Under the pieces are notes generated by a model, which saw only the letters and a list, made by a program, of their open reading frames with translations, was not told where the DNA came from and did no database searches. The position numbers and the translations under genes were made by a program. From NCBI RefSeq assembly GCF_019218755.1, contig NZ_JAHUWZ010000003.1, positions 124,001 to 188,000 of the forward strand: DNA of 64,000 nucleotides, written 5' to 3'. The stretch comes from Acidovorax sp. sif1233. Its GTDB lineage: Bacteria; Pseudomonadota; Gammaproteobacteria; Burkholderiales; Burkholderiaceae_C. Of the stretch, positions 34,485 through 42,872 are shown one piece after another. How positions within the stretch are numbered: the stretch's first letter is position 1; each line of letters starts with the position of its first letter.

Positions 34485-34511
34485 ACACGGCCCTTGCATC
34501 CGAACATCCCC

Positions 34512-34688
34512 ATGTCCACCGCCAGCAGCGCCCCCTCGACCTCGCCCGGCCACGGCATGCCACGGCCCTGGCGCTGGCGCTGGCTGGCCTGGTCAGTTGC
34601 CGTGGTGCTGTGCCTGGCGGTGTTTGGCATGTACACGGTGCCGGACTTCATGGTGATGCTGGCCGACCAGATGTGGGCGTGTTTCTGA
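34512..34688 (+). CDS. small single-span membrane protein
   Basis: A 58-residue protein: a Ser/Thr/Pro-rich start, a basic Trp/Arg patch (PRPWRWRWLAW), then one hydrophobic helix (about residues 25-45) and a short tail ending MWACF. It starts with ATG 28 bp after the MFS gene and is probably co-transcribed. It may be an accessory subunit; function is unknown. Confidence 0.65.
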   Translation: MSTASSAPSTSPGHGMPRPWRWRWLAWSVAVVLCLAVFGMYTVPDFMVMLADQMWACF

Positions 34689-34703
34689 GCCCGCGCCATC
34701 CAC

Positions 34704-34768
34704 TTTCAAGTCTTTTTGGCCGCCAGCGCTTGATGAATAAGCGCTGATAGCTATATTTTCAATAGCAA
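34704..34768. repeat. dispersed AT-rich repeat, best intergenic copy
   Basis: The element has a T-rich left part, a hairpin AGCGCTT (34725-34731)/AAGCGCT (34739-34745) with loop GATGAAT, then GATAGCTATATTTTC and ATAGCAAA. It ends at the ATG of the methyltransferase gene. Related copies are at 10521, 30941, 43268, 51832 and 60395, with a half copy at 47059. Confidence 0.65.
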
Positions 34769-35323
34769 ATGCACGGTAACGAAGCCGCTTCCGACTGGGT
34801 CCGCCGCTGGTCCCACCTGATCGCGCCGGGCAGCACGGTGCTCGACGTGGCCTGCGGCGCCGGGCGCCACCTGCGCTGGCTGCATGGCCTGGGCCACCCC
34901 GTGGTGGGGGTGGACCGCTCTGCCGAGGCCCTGGCCGCCTGCGAGGGGCTGGGGGAACTCGTCCTGGCCGACATCGAGAACGGCCCATGGCCGCTGGCGG
35001 GCCGCCGGTTTGGCGCCGTGATCGTCACCAACTACCTGTGGCGGCCCTTGCTGCCCACCCTGGTGGAGAGCGTCGCACCGGGTGGCGTGCTGATCTACGA
35101 AACCTTTGCGCACGGCAACGGCACCGTGGGCCGCCCTGCCCGGCCGGAATTCCTGCTGGCGCCCGGGGAATTGCTGAGCGCCTGCGCCGGGCTGCGCACC
35201 GTGGCCTACGAGGACGGCTTCCTGCAAAACCCCGACCGTTTCGTGCAACGCATCACGGCCGTGCGGGAACTCCCGCACGCTGGCGGCCCCTCGCGGAATC
35301 TTTTGGCCATGCCGCCTAGTTAG
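34769..35323 (+). CDS. class I SAM-dependent methyltransferase
   Basis: A 184-residue methyltransferase, TehB-like in size. Motif I is VLDVACGAGRHLRWL (about residues 25-39), with the acidic motif II at VVGVDRSAEAL and motif IV near VIVTNYLWRPLL. The acceptor substrate is unknown. The ATG directly follows the repeat at 34704-34768 and has no good ribosome binding site, so translation may be weak or depend on the repeat's context. dapA starts 30 bp downstream. Confidence 0.87.
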   Translation: MHGNEAASDWVRRWSHLIAPGSTVLDVACGAGRHLRWLHGLGHPVVGVDRSAEALAACEGLGELVLADIENGPWPLAGRRFGAVIVTNYLWRPLLPTLVESVAPGGVLIYETFAHGNGTVGRPARPEFLLAPGELLSACAGLRTVAYEDGFLQNPDRFVQRITAVRELPHAGGPSRNLLAMPPS

Positions 35324-35353
35324 AATGCCCTTTTACCGTTTACCACTGCGGAC

Positions 35354-36250
35354 ATGACCTCTTCCTCCGTCCCCCTTACCGGCAGCATCGTCGCCCTCGT
35401 CACCCCCATGCACGAGGACGGTAGCGTGGACTACCCGGCCCTGCGCAAACTGATCGACTGGCACATCGCCGAAGGCACCGACTGCATCGGTGTGGTGGGC
35501 ACCACGGGCGAATCGCCCACCGTCAATGTCGAAGAACACTGCGAAATCATCCGCGTGGCCGTCGAGCAATCCGCCAAGCGCGTGCCCATCATGGCGGGCT
35601 GCGGCGCCAACTCCACCGCCGAAGCCATCGAACTGGCCAAGTTCGCGCGCGGCGTCGGGGCCGACAGCCAGCTGCAGGTCGTGCCCTACTACAACAAGCC
35701 CACGCAAGAGGGCCAGTTCCAGCATTTCAAGGCGATCGCCGAAGCCACGGGCGACCTGCCCATCGTGCTGTACAACGTGCCCGGCCGCTCGGTGGCCGAT
35801 ATGCAGCACGACACCGTGCTGCGCCTGGCCCAGGTGCCCGGCATCATCGGCATCAAGGAAGCCACCGGCAACATCGAGCGTGCGCAGTGGCTCATCCGCG
35901 ATGTGCCCAAGGGCTTCGCCGTGTATTCGGGCGACGACCCGACCGCCGTGGCGCTCATGCTGTGCGGCGGCCACGGCAACATCAGCGTGACGGCCAACGT
36001 GGCGCCGCGCCTCATGCACGAGCTGTGCGTGGCAGCGCTGGCAGGCAATGTGCAGCGCGCGATGCAGATCCAGTTCCAGCTGATGCCCGTGCACAAGAAC
36101 CTGTTTGTCGAAGCCAACCCCATCCCGGTCAAGTGGGCCGTGGCCCGCATGGGCCTGTGTGGTGGCACCATGCGCCTGCCCATGACACCGCTGGCCAGCA
36201 GCAACGAGGCTGTGGTCGAATCCGCGCTGCGCACCAGCGGCCTGATCTAA
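35354..36250 (+). CDS. dapA: 4-hydroxy-tetrahydrodipicolinate synthase
   Basis: A 298-residue TIM-barrel enzyme that condenses pyruvate with aspartate semialdehyde, the first committed step to diaminopimelate and lysine. The Schiff-base lysine is K168 (IGIKEATGN), with Y140 (VLYNVPGR) and the GTTGE loop at 49-53. Length is normal. dapA followed by bamC is a common arrangement in Proteobacteria. Confidence 0.96.
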   Translation: MTSSSVPLTGSIVALVTPMHEDGSVDYPALRKLIDWHIAEGTDCIGVVGTTGESPTVNVEEHCEIIRVAVEQSAKRVPIMAGCGANSTAEAIELAKFARGVGADSQLQVVPYYNKPTQEGQFQHFKAIAEATGDLPIVLYNVPGRSVADMQHDTVLRLAQVPGIIGIKEATGNIERAQWLIRDVPKGFAVYSGDDPTAVALMLCGGHGNISVTANVAPRLMHELCVAALAGNVQRAMQIQFQLMPVHKNLFVEANPIPVKWAVARMGLCGGTMRLPMTPLASSNEAVVESALRTSGLI

Positions 36251-36295
36251 TCCGGGCTGCGCCCGCTCCCCGAGACACTCTCCAAGGATTTCCGC

Positions 36296-37390
36296 GTGAA
36301 AGCTGCTACCACCCGCCTGAGCCTGCTGGCCCTTGCCATGGCCCTGTCCGCCTGCGCCGCCCTGGAGGGCGACAAGATCGACTACAAGAGCGCCGCCAAG
36401 GGCTCGACCCTGGAGGTTCCGCCCGACCTGACGCAGCTGTCGCGCGATTCGCGCTATGCCGTACCCGGCGGCCCCGTCTCGGCGGCCGCCATGCAGGCCG
36501 GCCAGGCCGCGCAGCCCTCGGGCACCGCCAACGCCGCCGCCGTGCAACTGGGCGACGTGCGCATCGAGCGCGATGGCAACCAGCGCTGGCTGGTGGTCAA
36601 CCGCCCGGCGGACAAGCTCTGGGAGCCCGTGCGCGACTTCTGGCAGGAAAGCGGCTTCAACCTGGCCCAGGCCGAGCCCAACGTCGGCATCATGGAAACC
36701 GACTGGGCCGAGAACCGCGCCAAGCTGCCACAGGACTTCATCCGCTCCACCATCGGCAAGCTCCTGGATTCGCTGTATTCCACCGGCGAGCGCGACAAAT
36801 TCCGCACCCGCCTGGAGCGCAATGCCAATGGCGGCACCGAGATCTACATCACCCACCGGGGCATGATCGAGGTGTATGGCACGCAGACCAAGGACAACAC
36901 CGTCTGGCAGCCCCGCCCGTCGGACCCGGAGCTTGAAACCGAATTCCTGCGCCGCCTGATGGTCAAGCTGGGCGTGAGCCAGGAACAGTCCAAGGCCGTG
37001 GTGGCAGCCCCCGCCCTGCGCACGCAATCCGCCCGCATGGCCACCGTGGACAACAAGCCCGTGGTCCAGCTGGACGAAGGCTTTGACCGCGCATGGCGCC
37101 GCGTGGGCCTGGCGCTGGACCGCACCGGCTTCACGGTCGAAGACCGCAACCGCAATGAAGGCACCTACTTCGTCCGCTATGTGGCGCCCAACGCCGACAA
37201 GAAGGAACCAGGGTTCTTCGGCAAGCTGTTCAGCGGCTCTTCGTCGGCCACGCCCCCGCTCAAGTACCGCATCGTCGTGCGCAGCCAGGGCGAATCCACC
37301 ACCGTGTCGGTACTCAACGAAGCAGGCGCCCCCGAGTCCTCGGCCAACGCCGAGCGCATCGTGCGCGTGATCGCGGACGACCTCAAGTAA
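36296..37390 (+). CDS. bamC: outer-membrane assembly lipoprotein BamC
   Basis: A 364-residue lipoprotein of the BAM complex, which inserts beta-barrel proteins into the outer membrane. The lipobox is LSAC with Cys near residue 19. The unstructured N-terminal lasso is followed by two helix-grip domains (about 80-190 and 240-362). Start is GTG 36296 after a CCAAGGATT ribosome binding site. It lies 45 bp after dapA and is probably in the same operon. Confidence 0.93.
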   Translation: MKAATTRLSLLALAMALSACAALEGDKIDYKSAAKGSTLEVPPDLTQLSRDSRYAVPGGPVSAAAMQAGQAAQPSGTANAAAVQLGDVRIERDGNQRWLVVNRPADKLWEPVRDFWQESGFNLAQAEPNVGIMETDWAENRAKLPQDFIRSTIGKLLDSLYSTGERDKFRTRLERNANGGTEIYITHRGMIEVYGTQTKDNTVWQPRPSDPELETEFLRRLMVKLGVSQEQSKAVVAAPALRTQSARMATVDNKPVVQLDEGFDRAWRRVGLALDRTGFTVEDRNRNEGTYFVRYVAPNADKKEPGFFGKLFSGSSSATPPLKYRIVVRSQGESTTVSVLNEAGAPESSANAERIVRVIADDLK

Positions 37391-37494
37391 CCCGCCGCAT
37401 CGCCGCGCGGCACGCGTCTGCCTGCGTGCTGCGCGGAGTCCGCGAGGACCGGCCCCGGTCCGCCCCGCGGCACGGCGCAATATCCTCGCCCTCC

Positions 37495-38286
37495 ATGCTG
37501 CGTTTCAAGAACCTGGGGAGCGGCAGCACCGGCAATGCCACCGTGGTGGAAGGCCGCTGCGACACGCAGGTGCGCCGCCTCCTGATCGACTGCGGCTTCG
37601 GCATCCGGCAACTGCAGGGCCGGCTGGCGCAGGCGCAGCTGCAGATCGAGGACCTGGACGCGGTTTTCATCACCCACGAACATTCCGACCACATCGGCTG
37701 CGCGCAGGCCGTGGCCCTGCGCTACGGCATTCCCGTCTGGATGAGCCAGGGCACCTACGCCGCCCTGGGCCAGCCGGACTTTGGCGACATGCTGCGCGTC
37801 GCGCACGACATGGCACCGATCGACCTGGGCACGTTCGAGGCCCGGCCCTTCACCGTGCCGCATGACGCCCGCGAGCCGCTGCAGCTGCGCTGCTCCGACG
37901 GCGCCGCCCACCTGGGGGTGCTGACCGACCTGGGCCATGCCAGCGAGCATGTGCTGCAGCAGCTCGAGGGCTGCCACGCGCTGATGATCGAAGCCAATCA
38001 CGACCCCGTGCTGCTGGCGGCATCCCGCTACCCCCTCTTTCTGAAGCGCCGCGTAGGCGGCCCCTTCGGCCACCTGGCCAACCGGGTCACGGCGGACATC
38101 CTTCGCGCCGTCCGCCATCCGGGCCTGCGGACGGTGGTGGCGGCCCACCTGAGCGCCAAGAACAATGCGCCCTCCATCGCACGTGAGGCGCTGGCCCCCG
38201 CCATGGACTGGCCCGTGGAGGCCATCGCCGTGGCCTGCCCGACGGCAGGCACGGCATGGCTGCCGGTGGCGCAGGCGCCGATCTGA
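37495..38286 (+). CDS. MBL-fold metallohydrolase (YycJ/WalJ-like)
   Basis: A 263-residue metallo-beta-lactamase-fold protein. The metal motif THEHSDHIG is near residue 60, with further ligands at DLGHAS and EANHD. N-terminal RFKNLGSGSTGNATVVE is typical of the group related to YycJ, a nuclease-like protein. It ends before the convergent lipoprotein gene and its terminator. Substrate is unknown here. Confidence 0.9.
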   Translation: MLRFKNLGSGSTGNATVVEGRCDTQVRRLLIDCGFGIRQLQGRLAQAQLQIEDLDAVFITHEHSDHIGCAQAVALRYGIPVWMSQGTYAALGQPDFGDMLRVAHDMAPIDLGTFEARPFTVPHDAREPLQLRCSDGAAHLGVLTDLGHASEHVLQQLEGCHALMIEANHDPVLLAASRYPLFLKRRVGGPFGHLANRVTADILRAVRHPGLRTVVAAHLSAKNNAPSIAREALAPAMDWPVEAIAVACPTAGTAWLPVAQAPI

Positions 38287-38362
38287 CACGAGCGCGCCCA
38301 CCGGCCACCCCGCCCGCCCCCCCCCACGGACGGCGCACCACAAAAACACGTTCCGCGCCCGG

Positions 38363-38395
38363 AAAAGAAAAAGCCCCGACCTTGCGGTGCGGGGC
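38363..38395 (-). terminator. intrinsic terminator of the small lipoprotein gene
   Basis: On the minus strand GGCCCCGCACC and GGTCGGGGC pair around GCAA with one bulge, followed by CTTTTTCTTTTCC. This is a good Rho-independent terminator about 50 bp after the stop of the Ala/Pro-rich lipoprotein. Confidence 0.8.
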
Positions 38396-38441
38396 CTTCG
38401 GGCAGTGGCTGGTCTTGCAACCAACCAGGGCCTGCAGCAAA

Positions 38442-38705
38442 TTACTTGGCTGCGGAAGCGCCAGCGGCAGCGGTGGCAGCAGCGTCGGCAGCAGCCTTGG
38501 CAGCGTCAGCAGCAGGTGCAGCGGCAGCCGAAGCGGCGTCGGAAGCAGCAGGAGCTGCGTCGGAGGCGGCAGGAGCAGGTGCGGGTGCAGGAGCTGGTGC
38601 TTCCACGGCAGCAGGTGCTGGTGCTGGAGCGGGTTCTTCCTTCTTGCCACAAGCGGCGAGTGCTGCAGCAGCGATCAGGGCGGCCAGAACGAGAGAGTTC
38701 TTCAT
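38442..38705 (-). CDS. small Ala/Pro-rich lipoprotein
   Basis: An 87-residue lipoprotein. Signal peptide and lipobox are clear (LAAC, Cys near residue 19), followed by GKKEEPAPAP and a low-complexity tail of Ala, Pro, Asp and Ser repeats ending in GASAAK. Such tails resemble spacer or cell-wall-contact segments. It has its own promoter (38824-38854) and terminator (38363-38395), which suggests a strongly expressed single gene. No specific function is recognised. Confidence 0.8.
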   Translation of the reverse strand: MKNSLVLAALIAAAALAACGKKEEPAPAPAPAAVEAPAPAPAPAPAASDAAPAASDAASAAAAPAADAAKAAADAAATAAAGASAAK

Positions 38706-38823
38706 TTCGATTTTCCTAGTTGGACAGACAGAATCTTGAAAAGCCGCGGCGTCGGGCTCCTGGAAGCCTCGGAACGCGTCGGCACAATGCGCTTTGGCTT
38801 GCACCTTTTCGGCGCAGCCGCTA

Positions 38824-38854
38824 ATTATATTGGTATTTAGTCAATACTGACTAA
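38824..38854 (-). promoter_or_regulatory. promoter with TATAAT box and 18-bp palindrome
   Basis: On the minus strand a perfect -10 box TATAAT (38824-38829) lies downstream of TTAGTCAGTATTGACTAA (38837-38854), 7-bp perfect arms with a 4-bp centre that covers the -35 region. It points at the lipoprotein gene starting at 38705. A repressor or activator binding over the -35 box is likely; its identity is unknown. Confidence 0.6.
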
Positions 38855-38906
38855 CACTGACGAAAGCTTTACACCCCATTGACACGGCGCAAAGCAGGTA
38901 TTTCAT

Positions 38907-39428
38907 CTACAGACCCAGGGTCGAGGCGGGAAAACCGGGTGAACTCTTGCCACGCACCCACTCGTTGAGATTCTCGCGCAGCAGCACCCGCCGATCGGGT
39001 TCGCTGCCCGTGACGCCCACGCACCGCTCGGGGTCCAGGCGCTGCAGCACCCACTGCGGGGACCACAACGCGCTGGGGATATCGAGCGGGTCCGCCGCGG
39101 GGCTGCGGCGGCACGTGATGATGTGGTCCCAGGTACCGCGCCAGCGCACAAAACGGGCGTGGCGGCGAACCACATCGTCATAGCTGCACGCCAGCATCGT
39201 CAAGCGCCGGCTCCCGTGCGCCCAGTGCTGAAGGGCTTCTGCCACGCTGCGCTCACCCAGCGGCCAGTCGTGGAAGTTCGCGTCGCTGATCACGATTTCC
39301 GGCCACCCGTCGCGTGCGGCCGTGGCCATCGCGTCGCGCACCAGTTGCTGAAACGCCTCACGGCCGCTGAACCGCCCGGACGGCAGTTCACGCAGCGGAT
39401 CCGCGGGGATGGAGGAAGCCTCGGTCAT
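38907..39428 (-). CDS. conserved protein of unknown function
   Basis: A 173-residue soluble protein. It contains RFSGREAFQQLVRDAMATAA, a DANFHDWPLGE stretch, and HARFVRWRGTWDHIITCR. There is no signal peptide or membrane helix. The look of short strands, acidic turns and a conserved Arg/His set suggests a small nucleotide- or phosphate-handling fold, but I recognise no family. It is 31 bp downstream of the ribosomal oxygenase gene and is probably co-transcribed. Start ATG 39428 was chosen because an upstream extension overlaps that gene. Confidence 0.7.
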   Translation of the reverse strand: MTEASSIPADPLRELPSGRFSGREAFQQLVRDAMATAARDGWPEIVISDANFHDWPLGERSVAEALQHWAHGSRRLTMLACSYDDVVRRHARFVRWRGTWDHIITCRRSPAADPLDIPSALWSPQWVLQRLDPERCVGVTGSEPDRRVLLRENLNEWVRGKSSPGFPASTLGL

Positions 39429-39459
39429 GGGAGCGTCTCCTTGGGATGCACCAGTCTTT

Positions 39460-40590
39460 TCAGCCTTCAGCCCATGCATGCGCCCAGCCGGCATCGCACC
39501 AGGACGACAGCAGCTCGAGCGCATCGTCGCTCGCGCGCGCGAGTTCGCGGGCAGTCAGTTGGCGTTCGTCCGCCAGGCGGCGCATCAGCGTCGCGTCGCG
39601 GCCCGCGGCACGGTAGCTTTCGCCGTTGATGAACACATGGTGGGTGTCATACATCATGCGGCTGCGGCGATCCAGGCGCACGCCTTCCAGCATCACGCCC
39701 GCGTCCCCGGGCTCGAACCATACGCTGGGCTTGGGCTCGGTCAGATATTCCCCGAGCGCACGCTCCAGCACCAGGGGTTGCGCCAAGGCGCGGGCCAGAG
39801 CGGTCCGCGCGAAATCGTGCAGCCCCGCCGGAATGGCGGCGGGCTGGGCAACCGCCGCCTGCTGCGCATCGCGGTACAGCAAGGGACTGCCCTCTTCATC
39901 GCCTGCATCCTCCGCCAGACGCACCAGCAGCTCCTGCGCGAGCTCGGCACGGGCCGGCGCCCGAAAGCCTATCGAATAAGTCATGCATTCGCCTTCGGCG
40001 ATGCCGTCGTGCGCATAGCGGGGCGGCAGGTAGAGCATGTCGCCAGGCTCGAGAACGAACTCCTCTTCCGGCTCGAAGTGGGCCAGCACCTTCAGCGGAA
40101 TGTCATCGCGCAGCGACAAGTCCTTCTGGCGGCCAATGCGCCAGCGCCGCTTTCCGTGGGCCTGCAGCAGAAAGACGTCATAACTGTCGAAATGCGGACC
40201 CACGCCCCCGCCGTCGGCGGCATAGCTGATCATGAGATCGTCCAGGCGCGCCTCGGGCACAAAACGGAACTGCTGCATCAGCGCGTGCACCGCGTCGTTG
40301 TGCAGGTCCACCCCTTGCACGAGCAGGGTCCAGTCGGGCTGCTGCAGCGCCGGCAGGGCGCGGCGGTTGAACGGTCCGTGGCGCAGCTTCCAGGCGCCCT
40401 TGGCCAACTGCACCAGGCGGGACTCCACCCCCTCCTGGGAAGCCAGCGCAAAAAGCTCGGCACGCAGTACAGGCGGCGAAAACTGCGCGATGGCCTGCCG
40501 CACCAGCAAGGGCTTCTTCTGCCAGTGGCGGCGCATGAATTGCGCGGGGGTCATGCCGCCGAGCAGGGAAAGGGGTTGCTGGATATCCAT
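39460..40590 (-). CDS. roxA: ribosomal protein L16 arginine hydroxylase-like cupin (YcfD/RoxA family)
   Basis: A 376-residue Fe(II)/2-oxoglutarate oxygenase. The metal triad is H-x-D in GPHFDSYDVF (about residues 126-128) plus His in PPRYAHDG. Escherichia coli YcfD has nearly the same length (373) and hydroxylates ribosomal protein L16. ATG 40590 (MDIQQPLSLL) was chosen over ATG 40626 for that reason; an AAGGAG lies 12 bp before it. The divergent SlpA gene starts 53 bp away. Confidence 0.9.
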   Translation of the reverse strand: MDIQQPLSLLGGMTPAQFMRRHWQKKPLLVRQAIAQFSPPVLRAELFALASQEGVESRLVQLAKGAWKLRHGPFNRRALPALQQPDWTLLVQGVDLHNDAVHALMQQFRFVPEARLDDLMISYAADGGGVGPHFDSYDVFLLQAHGKRRWRIGRQKDLSLRDDIPLKVLAHFEPEEEFVLEPGDMLYLPPRYAHDGIAEGECMTYSIGFRAPARAELAQELLVRLAEDAGDEEGSPLLYRDAQQAAVAQPAAIPAGLHDFARTALARALAQPLVLERALGEYLTEPKPSVWFEPGDAGVMLEGVRLDRRSRMMYDTHHVFINGESYRAAGRDATLMRRLADERQLTARELARASDDALELLSSWCDAGWAHAWAEG

Positions 40591-40643
40591 GGGAGAGTGG
40601 CGCTCCTTTGCGGAGGCATTGGTCAAACTGCGACAATTCTCCT

Positions 40644-41168
40644 ATGGAAATTACCCAACAATGCGTAGTCGCACTGACCTGGACGCTCAAAGACACCCTT
40701 GGCGAAGAACTGGATGTTCTCGATGACCCCGTGGAGTTCCTGGTAGGGGGCGACGACCTGCTGCCGCGCATCGAGGAAGCCCTGCAAGGCCACGGCCCGG
40801 GGGCCACGCTGGCTCTGCACCTGGAACCCGAGGACGCTTTTGGCGACTTCAACGATCAACTGCTTTTTCTGGAACCCCGGTCCCTGTTTCCGGCGGAGCT
40901 GGAAGAAGGGATGACGTTTGATGGAATGGCCCTGCCGGAGGGCTGCAACCCCGATGCACCGCGCAGCGGGCTGTACACCGTGACGGAGATCTATCCAGAG
41001 CACGTGGTTCTGGACGGCAACCACCCGCTCGCGGGCATCGCCCTGCGGCTGCAGCTGACGGTGCAGGCCGTGCGCGAAGCCACGGAAGATGAGATTGGCC
41101 GGGGCACCGCGGGCACCGGCTTCTTTCGGGTACAGCCGCAGGCGCCCGGCGGCTCCCTGCTGCATTGA
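40644..41168 (+). CDS. slpA: FKBP-type peptidyl-prolyl isomerase, SlyD/SlpA-like
   Basis: A 174-residue prolyl isomerase. The FKBP core (TLKDTLGEELDVL, VEFLVGGDDLLPRIEEAL) is interrupted by an insert-in-flap domain (EPEDAFGDFNDQLLFLEPRS) that acts as chaperone, as in SlyD. The His-rich metal tail of SlyD is missing, so it is closer to SlpA. It ends at a convergent terminator. Confidence 0.9.
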   Translation: MEITQQCVVALTWTLKDTLGEELDVLDDPVEFLVGGDDLLPRIEEALQGHGPGATLALHLEPEDAFGDFNDQLLFLEPRSLFPAELEEGMTFDGMALPEGCNPDAPRSGLYTVTEIYPEHVVLDGNHPLAGIALRLQLTVQAVREATEDEIGRGTAGTGFFRVQPQAPGGSLLH

Positions 41169-41189
41169 TTGAGCGGGTGAGCCAGGCCC

Positions 41190-41216
41190 GGGAATCCTGA
41201 ACAGCTCAGGATTCCC
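41190..41216. terminator. bidirectional terminator hairpin
   Basis: GGGAATCCTGA (41190-41200) and TCAGGATTCCC (41206-41216) pair perfectly around ACAGC; one more C-G pair extends the stem. It lies between convergent slpA-like and glycine-zipper genes. No T-run is present. Confidence 0.75.
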
Positions 41217-41240
41217 GCGGTGGCGGCTGCGGGGTTCGGT

Positions 41241-41747
41241 TTACAGGCGCGAAATCTGGCCGTTGTAGAGGCGCACGCGGTCGCCGATGCGCAGATCGCC
41301 CGGACTGCTCACGTCGTAGGCACGATAGCCGCCCTGGTCCAGCTGGACAGAGAGCCGATAGCCCTGGGCATATTCCTGGCTGTTGTTGCGGCCTTCGATG
41401 GCATTGCCTGCCACGGCACCGCCCAGGATGCCCACGCCAGTGGCCGCCGCGCGGCCGGAACCCTTGCCGATCTGGTTGCCCAGGACCCCGCCCACGACCG
41501 CGCCCAGCACGGCGCCCGCGCCCGAGGTCTGCCCTTGCGAGCGGCCCTGCAGCACTTCGATGTTCGACACACGGCCATACTCGGTGCCCGCCGGGTTGTT
41601 CGGGTAGGCGGGCGCAGACTGGTATCCGCCCGAATAGCCTCCCGAATACTGGGGCTGGGGGGCCGACCGGTTGTGGCCGCAGGCCGCCAGGGATCCCGCG
41701 AGGACAACGGCGCCCACAATGGCAAACGAACGCTTAAATTGCAGCAT
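41241..41747 (-). CDS. outer-membrane lipoprotein with glycine-zipper domain (SlyB/PcpY-like)
   Basis: A 168-residue lipoprotein. The lipobox is LAAC with Cys near residue 23; a Gly/Tyr/Pro-rich linker follows, then a glycine-zipper segment (GAVLGAVVGGVLGNQIGKGSG) that spans or embeds in membrane, and a C-terminal domain with DVSSPGDLRIGDRVRLYNGQ. SlyB-type proteins stabilise the outer membrane and respond to envelope stress. It is transcribed alone. Confidence 0.88.
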   Translation of the reverse strand: MLQFKRSFAIVGAVVLAGSLAACGHNRSAPQPQYSGGYSGGYQSAPAYPNNPAGTEYGRVSNIEVLQGRSQGQTSGAGAVLGAVVGGVLGNQIGKGSGRAAATGVGILGGAVAGNAIEGRNNSQEYAQGYRLSVQLDQGGYRAYDVSSPGDLRIGDRVRLYNGQISRL

Positions 41748-41939
41748 TTTTCAATCTCCTAAAGTCAGGGGCTGGCGCATGGTCCGACAATCCGGTCCGG
41801 GTACGCATGCCTTGATTGGAACAACGCGCAAGGGGCTTGTCGCGTGGACAAGGGGCTGAGGCCCTGTCCGTAACAGACCCTTCGAAAAGTAAGCCGTGTC
41901 TGACAGGCGCCAGCTCCCAGGCCAGAGGGACCCGCCCCT

Positions 41940-42386
41940 TCAGGCCTTGCCGGTGGACCCGTAGCCGCCCTCTCCCCGCTGGGTCGCCGCGAACTCGGCC
42001 ACCACGTTGAACTGCGCCTGCACCACCGGCACGATCACCAGTTGCGCCAGCCGCTCCATCGGCTCCAGCGTGAATGCCGTGCCGCTGCGGTTCCAGGCGC
42101 TCACCATGAGCTGGCCCTGGTAGTCGCTGTCGATCAATCCGACAAGGTTGCCCAGCACGATGCCGTGCTTGTGGCCGAGGCCCGAGCGCGGCAGGATGAG
42201 CGCGGCATATCCCGGGTCCTTGATGTACACGGAGATGCCCGTGGGTACCAGCTGCCATGCGTTCGGCTGCAGGGTCAGCGGCGCGTCCAGGCAGGCCCGC
42301 AGGTCCAGGCCCGCGCTGCCGGGCGTGGCATAGGAGGGGAGTTGATCCGCCATGCGCGGGTCCAGAATCTTGACATCGATCTTCAC
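41940..42386 (-). CDS. dut: dUTP diphosphatase
   Basis: A 148-residue trimeric enzyme: dUTP to dUMP plus pyrophosphate, keeping uracil out of DNA. All five dUTPase motifs are visible, including [31 protein letters not shown] and [11 protein letters not shown] at the C-terminus. Start is GTG 42386; its G is the last base of the preceding gene's TAG stop, so translation is coupled. It is the third gene of the coaBC-membrane protein-dut unit. Confidence 0.95.
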   Translation of the reverse strand: MKIDVKILDPRMADQLPSYATPGSAGLDLRACLDAPLTLQPNAWQLVPTGISVYIKDPGYAALILPRSGLGHKHGIVLGNLVGLIDSDYQGQLMVSAWNRSGTAFTLEPMERLAQLVIVPVVQAQFNVVAEFAATQRGEGGYGSTGKA

Positions 42387-42850
42387 TACTTCTTCTTTCC
42401 TGTCTTGCGCTGCTGGGCCACTTGCCGCAGTCGCTCTTGCAATGGTTGCACGCCTGGCGCGGCGCCTGGGGATGAAATGGCCCTGGGCGCCGCATCCATC
42501 AGCCAGCCCAGCGCCCACCAGATGGCCGCCATGGCGACCAGGCCGGCCAAGGACCCCTGGCTGAACAGGAACAGCGCGATCCCCTGCGCGGCGATGAGCA
42601 GCAACAGCACCACGCGCACGGTTCGCAGCACGCCCATCAGGGGCCCGAGCGCCTGCGCGAGATCGGGCGGACCGGCGCGGGGGGTCGACCGGGAGCCGCC
42701 CGCGGACACCGATGGCGCAGGGCCGGTGGCCCCCGGAGAGAGGACCTGCGCCGTCCTGGACGGGGCCGGCGCCGTCAGCCGCTCCACATAGCGCGCAAAG
42801 TCGCCGTCGGGCGGCGTGTCCCATTCAGGCTTGGTGGAGCCAGTTTTCAT
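42386..42850 (-). CDS. membrane protein of unknown function between coaBC and dut
   Basis: A 154-residue protein. The N-terminal half is Pro/Ser/Ala-rich and probably cytoplasmic and disordered; two hydrophobic helices follow (about 78-96 and 100-120), and the C-terminus is strongly basic ([14 protein letters not shown]). Start ATG 42850 lies 22 bp after coaBC; the stop shares one base with the dut start. The fixed position suggests it belongs to this operon, but no function is known to me. Confidence 0.75.
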   Translation of the reverse strand: MKTGSTKPEWDTPPDGDFARYVERLTAPAPSRTAQVLSPGATGPAPSVSAGGSRSTPRAGPPDLAQALGPLMGVLRTVRVVLLLLIAAQGIALFLFSQGSLAGLVAMAAIWWALGWLMDAAPRAISSPGAAPGVQPLQERLRQVAQQRKTGKKK

Positions 42851-42872
42851 ACAACCTCCGGGGAAACGAACG

